NCBI RefSeq assembly: GCF_000429185.2
Contig: NZ_AUBJ02000001.1
Span: 4,402,001-4,466,000 of the forward strand
Reading direction: 5' to 3'
Length of the DNA stretch: 64,000 nucleotides
From: Actinoalloteichus caeruleus DSM 43889
GTDB lineage: Bacteria; Actinomycetota; Actinomycetes; Mycobacteriales; Pseudonocardiaceae
In this document: in pieces, positions 50,873 through 57,669 of the stretch
How positions within the stretch are numbered: the stretch's first letter is position 1
Layout: every line of letters begins with the position of its first letter
The notes under the pieces: generated by a model
Seen by the model: only the letters and a program-made list of their open reading frames with translations
What the model was told of the DNA's origin: nothing
Database searches by the model: none
Made by a program: the position numbers and the translations under genes

Positions 50873-52273
50873 ATGAAAAAGGGAGTGAACTTCGAGCCGT
50901 GGGTCCGGTCGGCAGGAGGGGCCGTCGTCACCGACCTCGCCCGGTCGAGGCGGCTACAGGCCCGGCTGCACGAGCTGGTGCCCGGCGGTGCCCACACCTA
51001 CGCGCGGGGATCCGACCAGTACCCGGAGGACATGGCCCCCGTCCTGGTCCGAGGTCGAGGTGCCAGGGTCTGGGACGCGGACGGGAACTCCTACGTGGAG
51101 TACGGGAGCGGGCTGCGGTCGGTGACCCTCGGCCACGCCCACCCGCCCGTGGTCGAGGCGGTCCGGGCGTGCCTGGCCGACGGCGTCAACTTCAGCAGGC
51201 CCACCGCCCTGGAACTCGCGGCGGCCGAGGACTTCCTGGCCCTGGTGCCCGGGGCGGACATGGTGAAGTTCGCCAAGAACGGCTCGGACACGACGACGGC
51301 CGCCGTCCGACTCGCCAGGGCGGCCACCGGGCGTGACCTGGTCGCCGTCTGCCGGGACCAACCCTTCTTCTCCACCGACGACTGGTTCGTGGGGACGGTG
51401 CCCATGAACGCCGGCGTACCCTCCGTGACCCGCCAGCTCACCGTCGGCTTCGGGTACAACGACCTCCCCTCGCTGGCCGAGGTGCTCGATCGGCACCACG
51501 GGAAGGTCGCGGCGGTCGTGCTCGAACCGGCGACCGCCCTGCGCGAGCCGGAACCGGGTTTCCTGGCCGGCGTGCGCTCCCTGTGCGACCAGCACGGCGC
51601 GGTACTCGTGTTCGACGAGATGATCACCGGGTTCCGGTGGGCGGCGGGAGGCGGCCAGGCGCTCTACGGGGTGACCCCCGACCTGTCCTGCTGGGGCAAG
51701 GGAATGGGGAACGGGTTCCCGATCGCCGCGCTGGCCGGGAGACGCGAGCTGATGGAGCTGGGTGGACTGGCCACGGCCCGGCCGAGGGCCTTCCTGCTGT
51801 CCACGACGCACGGCGCCGAGTCCGTCGGGCTCACCGCGTTCCGCGCGGTGGCCCGCGTGTACCGCGAGACCGATCCGGTCGCCGTGATGGAACGGCGGGG
51901 CGCCCGGCTCGCGGACCTGGTCAACGGGGTGGCCCACGAGTTGGGGGTGGCCGACCACGTGGCGGCGGTCGGCCGACCGTCCTGCCTGGTCTTCACCACC
52001 TCGGACGCCAGGGGCGTGCCCTCGCAGGCCTTCCGCACCCTCTTCCTCGCGGGCCTGCTGCGGGGTGGGGTCCTCGGCCAGTCCTTCGTGGTCTCCGCCG
52101 CGCACACCGACGACCAACTGGACCAGACCGCCTCCGCGGTTCACTCCGCCCTCGTCACGTACCGGCGCGCCCTGGAGGCGGGGTCGACGGAGGGCCTGGT
52201 GGCCGGTCCTCCGGTGGCACCGGCGCTGCGGTCCCACGCCAGCCCGCGACAACGACCCGCCGCTCCGCCCTGA
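50873..52273 (+). CDS. class III aminotransferase (glutamate-1-semialdehyde aminomutase-like)
   Basis: This 466-residue PLP enzyme has ARVWDADGNSYVEYGSGLRS, FAKNGSDTTTAAVRLARAA, VLVFDEMITGFRW, and the Schiff-base Lys in LSCWGKGMGNGFPIAALAG. It then has a HemL-like FLLSTTHGAESVGLTA. It resembles HemL, but its place beside polysaccharide genes suggests amination of a sugar or amino-acid donor. Such HemL-like enzymes occur in surface-glycan loci. The last about 30 residues are a Pro/Ala-rich tail. The ATG is in an AT-rich leader with no clear ribosome site. Confidence 0.88.
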   Translation: MKKGVNFEPWVRSAGGAVVTDLARSRRLQARLHELVPGGAHTYARGSDQYPEDMAPVLVRGRGARVWDADGNSYVEYGSGLRSVTLGHAHPPVVEAVRACLADGVNFSRPTALELAAAEDFLALVPGADMVKFAKNGSDTTTAAVRLARAATGRDLVAVCRDQPFFSTDDWFVGTVPMNAGVPSVTRQLTVGFGYNDLPSLAEVLDRHHGKVAAVVLEPATALREPEPGFLAGVRSLCDQHGAVLVFDEMITGFRWAAGGGQALYGVTPDLSCWGKGMGNGFPIAALAGRRELMELGGLATARPRAFLLSTTHGAESVGLTAFRAVARVYRETDPVAVMERRGARLADLVNGVAHELGVADHVAAVGRPSCLVFTTSDARGVPSQAFRTLFLAGLLRGGVLGQSFVVSAAHTDDQLDQTASAVHSALVTYRRALEAGSTEGLVAGPPVAPALRSHASPRQRPAAPP

Positions 52274-52366
52274 CCGGGTTGAGGCGGTCGGTGCGCGGGT
52301 GGGGGTGCGGCGGGAGCCGGCGTTCCCGATGACCGGCGTGGGCGCCGCCTTCCAGGCGACCCCGGG

Positions 52367-53176
52367 TCACCCGAAGCGCAGAACGACGAGGCTCTGGTCG
52401 TCGTGCCGCTTGGCCCGGGGCCACCGCCGTCCGTCCGGGTCACCCTCCTCGGCGGCCCGGACCCGGTCGAGCACCGCTCGGGGCCCGTCCGTGGTCGCCT
52501 CGGCGAGGAGCTCCGGCCAGTCCCGGTAGAGGCCGTAGTCGTCGACGCCGCAGGACACGCCGTCGCTGGCCAGCAAGGCCGCTCGCACCTCGTCGCGGGG
52601 CCACCGGGCGACCACGGCGCGGTCGGCGGCATCCGGGTCGGCTTCGGCCACCCAGAACCCGCCATCGACGTTGCGCGACCGCGCGGTCCCCCGCATGGCC
52701 GCGCGCAGCCGGGTCCAGTGCTCCTCGTCGTAGCCCGAACCGGAACGGAGCCGGTCCCGGAACCCACCGCGCCGCCCCGGTGAGCGCAGCCGCGCGAGTC
52801 GGTCGTCCGTCACGGGGTGGTAGCCGGTCCCGGTGAAGACCACGACCGGGCTGTCGGCCAGGACCAGCGCCTCCACGGCCGTCGACGTCCACCTGAGCAG
52901 CGCGGCGGTGCTGGATGGTGAGTCGCCGGGCACCAGGCCGTGCCGGGAGGCGGTCGAGGCGATGCCCGCGCGCAGGATGTCCCGGAGCCCCAACTCCTCG
53001 TGGGGGAGCAGCTCGGCGAGTTCGGCCGCGAGACGCTCCGCGTACCAGCCCCCGGTACGCGCCCCCGGTTCCAGTGAGGTGGCGCCGTCGAGCAGGGCGA
53101 CGGAGTTCGGCAGCACCACCACCCGGTCCTCGGAGTGGTCCCGGCCCGGCCGCTCGGCCACCTCGACGTGGGGCAT
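52367..53176 (-). CDS. PP2C-type protein phosphatase-like protein
   Basis: The 269-residue protein resembles compact actinomycete PP2C-like proteins: SEDRVVVLPNSVALLDGATS (metal-binding Asp), ALLASDGVSCGVDDYG and the C-terminal RHDDQSLVVLRFG. Both the LLDG and DDQS acidic sites of the metal-dependent phosphatase fold are kept. It has no membrane segment. The ATG follows TAGGCT by six bases, so the transcript is probably leaderless. It precedes the secreted-protein/protease locus but is a separate unit. Confidence 0.85.
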   Translation of the reverse strand: MPHVEVAERPGRDHSEDRVVVLPNSVALLDGATSLEPGARTGGWYAERLAAELAELLPHEELGLRDILRAGIASTASRHGLVPGDSPSSTAALLRWTSTAVEALVLADSPVVVFTGTGYHPVTDDRLARLRSPGRRGGFRDRLRSGSGYDEEHWTRLRAAMRGTARSRNVDGGFWVAEADPDAADRAVVARWPRDEVRAALLASDGVSCGVDDYGLYRDWPELLAEATTDGPRAVLDRVRAAEEGDPDGRRWPRAKRHDDQSLVVLRFG

Positions 53177-53188
53177 GGGATCAGCCTA
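53177..53188 (-). promoter_or_regulatory. leaderless -10 element of the PP2C-like gene
   Basis: On the minus strand TAGGCT (53183-53188), then GATCCC (six bases), then ATG at 53176. It is identical in hexamer and spacing to the kinase and trpF promoters. Confidence 0.62.
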
Positions 53189-53866
53189 GCCAGGGTCCGC
53201 TGGTGGAACGCGCGCTTCGGCGCACCAGGCAGGGAACGGGAGCCGGTGTCCCGGTCGGCACGGGTACCCGTGGAGCTCCCTGGAGGGCAACGGCCCGGTG
53301 GGTCGGGCGGGGCGGCCAGGCGGGCGTCGCTCCGGGCACCGGGTCCGCGTAGGAGCGGGGAGCGGGGGAGTGGGGGGAGCGGGGGAGTGGGGGGAGCGGG
53401 GGGAGCGGGGCTGGCGCGGGTGCCCGCTCAGGACGCGGTCGCTCGGCAGCACCGCGTGCCTCGCGGTGTCGTGCGGGCGACGACGGCGCCCAGTGGCGGG
53501 ACGGATTCGGTGCCCTGGCTGGTGGCGGGGTGGGGAGCGCGTGCTCCCCACCCCGCGTGGGCCCGGCCGGCACGGCCCCTCGACGTGCCGGTCGGCGAAC
53601 CAGCCCTCGCCGGTTCGCTCCAGTCCCGACCAGGGTGGGTCTCGCGCGCGGGCGGGCTCTGGAGCAGCTCCGAGACACCCGCCCGTGGCGGAGGCTCGGA
53701 GGTTGGGATGTCTCGAGTGGAGTGGTGGCTCCCCGCTCGCCGAGCCGCGTTCTGGTGTGCCGAACGCCAGCCGACCGTACCCGCTGTCGACTGTCGACGG
53801 TGCCTCGTCAGCGGAGTGGGGGGTCTGGGCATCGGGCGGGGGAGCGGGAGCGGAACACCCGAGGTC
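53189..53866. other. 680-bp gene-free region
   Basis: No open frame here looks like protein. It contains the G-rich tandem repeat at 53352-53411, and otherwise nothing I can recognise. The region lies downstream of the secreted proline-rich gene and upstream of the PP2C-like gene. Confidence 0.5.
53352..53411 (+). repeat. G-rich imperfect tandem repeat
   Basis: The stretch is built from GGGGGAGT and GGGGGGAGC units (about seven AGCGGGG/AGTGGGG steps) on the plus strand. Runs of four to six G every few bases could form G-quadruplexes. It is not coding on either strand in a sensible way. Confidence 0.7.
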
Positions 53867-54865
53867 TCAGTCGGGGGACGGCGCGGGGCGTCTCGCCAGG
53901 TGCGTCGACGGCGACATGTCCTCCAGTCGGGAAACCCGTACCAGGGTGGGCTCGTCGAGGTCCGGCGTGAAGGTGAGCATGGCGGTGATGGTGCGGTAGC
54001 CACCGTCGTGGCCAACGGCGGAGCTCGCCGGGCTGATGGCGTGCGCCGGTCGGCTGGCGGGTTCCCCCGGCGGCCCTGGGGTGTCGGGGTGGGCGTCCTC
54101 GCCGGCCGTCGAGCCGTCCGCTGAGGACGGGACACCCGGCGACGGGGAGTGCCGTGCCCTGCCGGCCTGCTGCGCTTCCCGGCGGACGGGGTCGGCCGTG
54201 AAGCCGGCGTGCGCCGGTGACGGGGCCGAACCGCCGTCCGCGTGACCGGACACCGCCTCCTCCTCGGTGGCGGTGCGCTCCTGTTCGGGATCCGTCGACG
54301 GGTCGCCGCTCGGGCTCGCGGTGCCGTCCTCGGCCGCGCCGCACTGGCTCGCCGCCGGTGGGGTGCCGTGTTCGCCCTGGTCCACCAGCTCGTCGGGCGA
54401 TGGGTCGTCCGGGACGCCGGGGCGGGCGGTGAGGAACACCTCGGGCACGGTCGGAGCGACGGGCGGGGCCTCCTCGGCGGAACCCCCCTCCCAGGGCAGC
54501 GCCGGTCCGGGCTCCCGGGCGGGTGGTGCGGTGACGAAGTCCACCGGGACAGGTTCGAGCGGGGGGAGGTCCGGCTGGAGGCCCTGGATTCGGTCGGGAA
54601 GACCCCGGAGGCGTTCCTCGAACGCCCGCGTCGCCGCCACGATCCGGTCCTCGACGGTGTGGCTCGCCGCGGGCACCGGCGGGGGATGGGAGGGCAGTGG
54701 CGCGGCGCCGGGCGCCGGCGGGGTGAACTCCTCGGCCGACGCGGTCACGCTCGTGCCGAGCCAGGCTCCGACGACGAGCCCCCCGGCGGCGAGGACCCGC
54801 AGCCCGATGGCCCGCAGCAGCCGCCCGCGACGGGCCGCGGTCGCGGTGCTGGCCACCCTCACCAT
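53867..54865 (-). CDS. secreted proline-rich protein of unknown function
   Basis: The 332-residue protein has a basic N-terminus, a hydrophobic export signal (AIGLRVLAAGGLVVGAWLG, about 17-36) and cleavage probably after SVTASA. The mature part is Pro/Ser/Glu/Asp-rich and mostly disordered, with one helical segment (EDRIVAATRAFEERLRGLPD). It ends in a short structured piece (TITAMLTFTPDLDEPTLVRV). There is no LPXTG motif or second membrane segment. AGGTGG before ATG 54865 fixes the start. It is 19 bp behind the 62-residue gene and probably co-transcribed with it, divergent from the subtilase gene. No family is recognised. Confidence 0.78.
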   Translation of the reverse strand: MVRVASTATAARRGRLLRAIGLRVLAAGGLVVGAWLGTSVTASAEEFTPPAPGAAPLPSHPPPVPAASHTVEDRIVAATRAFEERLRGLPDRIQGLQPDLPPLEPVPVDFVTAPPAREPGPALPWEGGSAEEAPPVAPTVPEVFLTARPGVPDDPSPDELVDQGEHGTPPAASQCGAAEDGTASPSGDPSTDPEQERTATEEEAVSGHADGGSAPSPAHAGFTADPVRREAQQAGRARHSPSPGVPSSADGSTAGEDAHPDTPGPPGEPASRPAHAISPASSAVGHDGGYRTITAMLTFTPDLDEPTLVRVSRLEDMSPSTHLARRPAPSPD

Positions 54866-54884
54866 TACCACCTGTTGGTTGCCT

Positions 54885-55073
54885 TCACCTGAGTTCGTTC
54901 CGCACGTGCCCTGGAAGGTCCGGCGGTGTCGTGTCGCCGGCGGGGTGGGGCACGTCGCGGAGGACATTGACATCGTCCGCTCCCGCCGTCCGCAACGCGA
55001 GCATCCCCTGTCCCAACCACTCGTACAGGCGGACGATCCGCACCGGTTGAGGGATAGGCGACATAGGGGTCAC
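54885..55073 (-). CDS. small hypothetical protein (62 aa)
   Basis: The first half (PVRIVRLYEWLGQGMLALR, then TAGADDVNVLRDVPHP) looks like a genuine soluble helical protein; the rest is Pro/Asp-rich. The GTG start lies 12 bases from a GTGGGTTATCCAC dyad. It is immediately upstream of the secreted proline-rich gene and divergent from the cytoplasmic protease gene. The family is unknown; it could be a protease inhibitor or regulator, but nothing shows this. Confidence 0.6.
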   Translation of the reverse strand: MTPMSPIPQPVRIVRLYEWLGQGMLALRTAGADDVNVLRDVPHPAGDTTPPDLPGHVRNELR

Positions 55074-55197
55074 TGTGGGTTATCCACGCCCGGAAGCAGG
55101 CTTGATCGGTTGAGTGCGCCGGTCCGCCGCCCGGATGCCCACGCATCCCCACTCACCACCTCGGGTGAAGAGATCACCGGCCGGGCGCGTCCGGCCG

Positions 55198-56454
55198 ATG
55201 ACCGAAGATGATCTTGGCAAGCTGGCTGCCATGACGATCTCGAACCTGCCGGTGGGACCGGCCGCCGAGTCCCAGCGGCCGCTGCCCGACCTGGTGGAAC
55301 AGCTTCGTCCCTACGACCCGGACCTCGTCGTGCACGACCCGGGCGGCCCGGCGGAGTGCGTGGTCCGGGGCGGTGAGCTGCTCGTCGCCGCCGACAAGGC
55401 CGAGCTGGTGCGGGACGGGCTCCGGCGTTGGGTGGACGGGGAACAGACGCACGACCAACTCGGCGTGACCCGCCTGCGGCTCCGCCCCGCGGAACGCGGT
55501 CACTGCGTCGAGCTCGCGGCGGAGGCCGCGACGGCGGCCGGCACGACCGGACCGTCGTCAGTGCAACCCAACCACGTGCACTTCGGCAGCCCGGTCCTCC
55601 ACGGAACCCCCCTGCTCCAGGACACCCCCGCGCCGGTCGGCCCCGAGCTGGACCGACCAGGGGAACCGGTTCCCCCCGCGCCCGCCGACGAGGTCTGGGA
55701 GCCGGCGGTCACGGTGGCCGTGCTCGACACGGGCCTCGACCCCCACCCGTGGTTCGCCGGCCGCACCTGGTTCTCCGAGTGGGGTCTCTCCCCGGAGGTC
55801 CTCGACGCCGACGACGACGCCGGCCAGGACCGGCACGCGGGCCACGGCACCTTCATCGCCGGCATCCTCCTCCAGCACGCGCCAGGGGTGACCCTGCGCC
55901 ACCAGCGGGTGCTGTCGTCCCTGGGGATCACCGACGACGTCACGGTCATGGGTGGGCTGCGCCGGGTCCGCCGCCGTGCCGCCGGCAGCGGGGAGCACGT
56001 GCACGCCGTCGTGCTCAGCTCCGGATGCCTGACCGCCGACAACGCCTGCCCGCCGCTCCTGCGCCGGGAGGTGCTCGCGTATCGGGACGCCACCGTGGTG
56101 GCCGCCGCCGGGAACCTCGGCTCCGACCGGCCGTTCTGGCCGGCGGCCCTCCCCGAGGTGCTGGCCGTCTCCGCGATCGATGCGGCGGGCCGGCGCCCGG
56201 GCTTCGCCAACCACGGGCCCTGGGTGGACGCCGCCGCTCCTGGCGTCGACGTCGCCTCCAGCTTCGTGCAGCTGCGGCCGGGGGCCGGGTACCACGCACC
56301 GGGGACCGAACACCGGAGGTACGGCTTCGCCCGGTGGAGCGGCACTTCCTTCGCCGCGCCGAGGATCGCGGCCGAGTTGGCCCTGCTGCGGCGGAACGGG
56401 GTGACGGCGGAGGCCGCCCGGGCCGAGGTGTTGCGGCACTTCCCGGCACGCTGA
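55198..56454 (+). CDS. subtilisin-like (S8) serine protease, apparently cytoplasmic
   Basis: The 418-residue protein has the full S8 triad: Asp177 (VTVAVLDTGLDPHPW), His216 (RHAGHGTFIAGIL) and Ser384 (ARWSGTSFAAPRIAAE), with oxyanion Asn306 (VAAAGNLGS). About 165 residues precede the catalytic domain. They contain no signal peptide or membrane helix but a segment like a folded prodomain (DLVVHDPGGPAECVVRGGEL). Unlike most actinomycete subtilases it therefore seems to act inside the cell. The start could instead be ATG 55231. It is followed by a sigma factor and a CHAT protease gene, suggesting joint function. Confidence 0.92.
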   Translation: MTEDDLGKLAAMTISNLPVGPAAESQRPLPDLVEQLRPYDPDLVVHDPGGPAECVVRGGELLVAADKAELVRDGLRRWVDGEQTHDQLGVTRLRLRPAERGHCVELAAEAATAAGTTGPSSVQPNHVHFGSPVLHGTPLLQDTPAPVGPELDRPGEPVPPAPADEVWEPAVTVAVLDTGLDPHPWFAGRTWFSEWGLSPEVLDADDDAGQDRHAGHGTFIAGILLQHAPGVTLRHQRVLSSLGITDDVTVMGGLRRVRRRAAGSGEHVHAVVLSSGCLTADNACPPLLRREVLAYRDATVVAAAGNLGSDRPFWPAALPEVLAVSAIDAAGRRPGFANHGPWVDAAAPGVDVASSFVQLRPGAGYHAPGTEHRRYGFARWSGTSFAAPRIAAELALLRRNGVTAEAARAEVLRHFPAR

Positions 56455-56574
56455 GGGACCGCCGACGGCCGTCCCCGCTCACCCCTTCGGGCGGTCCTGG
56501 GCCCCGCTCGGAGCCGAGACGGGTGCTGACGCCTCCAACCCGCGTCGTGATCGGGAACGGGGCGGAGGTGCGGG

Positions 56575-57189
56575 GTGCGGGGACGGCCGAGGCAGGACGG
56601 GGCACCAGGACTGGTCGAACGAGCGCTCGCGGGTGACGAGGTGGCCTGGCGCGAACTGGTCGACGAGTACGCCGAACTCGTCTGGGCCGTGGCGAGGTCG
56701 TTCCGGCTCGACCCCGCCGACGCCGCTGACGTGGCGCAGACGACGTGGCTGACCCTGGCCGAACGCCTCGCCAGTGTGCGGGACCCGTCCCGCCTGCCTG
56801 GCTGGTTGGTGGCCACCACCAGGAACGCCGCCCGTCGGCTGTTGCGCGACCGGCACGGCGAGATCCTCGCCGGCGCGGGCGCGGACATCGCCACCTGGCA
56901 CGGCCAGGCCCGTTCGGCGGAGGTCGAGGCGATGCTCGGCGCCGAGCGCGCCGGGGTCTGGCGGGCACTGCGGTCCCTGCCCGACCGCTGCCAGCGGCTG
57001 CTCACGGCGCTCGCCTTCGCCCCCGAGTGGAGTTACCGGCAGATCAGCCTCGCGTTGGACGTCCCGCTCGCCAGCATCGGCCCCGCCCGGGGCCGCTGCC
57101 TCCGGCGGTTGCGCGAACGGTTGGGCGGCGCGACGCCAGCCGACCACCGGTCCCGGGGCGAGGACGTCGGAGGCCGAGGTGAGCTCTGA
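56575..57189 (+). CDS. ECF-type RNA polymerase sigma factor
   Basis: In this 204-residue protein region 2 is at about 15-80 (WRELVDEYAELVWAVARSFR, then LDPADAADVAQTTWLTL), followed by LPGWLVATTRNAARRLLR. Region 4 is at about 125-180 (LPDRCQRLLTALAFAPEWSY, RQISLALDVPLASIGPARGR). GTG 56575 follows GGCGGAGG at 56561-56568. No anti-sigma factor with a zinc-binding motif is adjacent. In actinomycetes this sigma group is commonly encoded beside CHAT proteins. It overlaps the next gene by 11 bases. Confidence 0.94.
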   Translation: MRGRPRQDGAPGLVERALAGDEVAWRELVDEYAELVWAVARSFRLDPADAADVAQTTWLTLAERLASVRDPSRLPGWLVATTRNAARRLLRDRHGEILAGAGADIATWHGQARSAEVEAMLGAERAGVWRALRSLPDRCQRLLTALAFAPEWSYRQISLALDVPLASIGPARGRCLRRLRERLGGATPADHRSRGEDVGGRGEL

Positions 57190-57669
57190 GCGTCCCGGCG
57201 CCCCCGACGAACTCCTCGACGTCCTCGCGGCCGCGCTGCGCACCACCGACCCGATGCCGGAGCGGGCGCGTCGGGACGCGCTGGCCGCCTACTCCCTGGG
57301 GCGACGGCGCGCCGCGACCAGCGCCGGTCAGCTGCGTCGACTCGGTGACCAGCTCCTCGCCGGCGGCGGTCCCGTCCTCCGGCGGCGCGGATCGGGGGTG
57401 GGGCCCGCGTGCTGGCCTTCGCCGGGGAGGGAGTGACCCTCACCCTCGACCTGGACTGGGGTGAGCGCGACCAGCTCCGGGTGGTCGGGTTCGTCACCCC
57501 GTTCCCCCGCCCGGGCGGTGGAGTCCGGGTCCTGCACCCCGCCGGTTCGGTGTTCGTCGAGCTGGACGGGGGCGGCCGGTTCACGGCGGAAGTCCCCGCC
57601 GGCCCGCTCCAGCTGATGCTGGTGCGGCAGGACCAACGGCCGCTGTCCACCGGGTGGTTGGTGCGATGA
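57179..57669 (+). CDS. small conserved protein between sigma and CHAT genes, apparently frameshifted
   Basis: The first part (from GTG 57179) reads APDELLDVLAAALRTTDPMP, then ERARRDALAAYSLGRR, and stops at 57436. A second frame reads ARVLAFAGEGVTLTLDLDWG, then VVGFVTPFPRPGGG and RFTAEVPAGPLQLMLVRQDQ, ending at TGA 57667-57669, which overlaps the CHAT ATG. Related loci encode one about 150-residue protein with exactly this order: helical N-terminus, then a carboxypeptidase-regulatory-like beta domain. A one-base loss at about 57360-57385 in G/C runs explains the split. Alternatively the two halves are translated separately, the second from GTG 57409. Confidence 0.7.
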
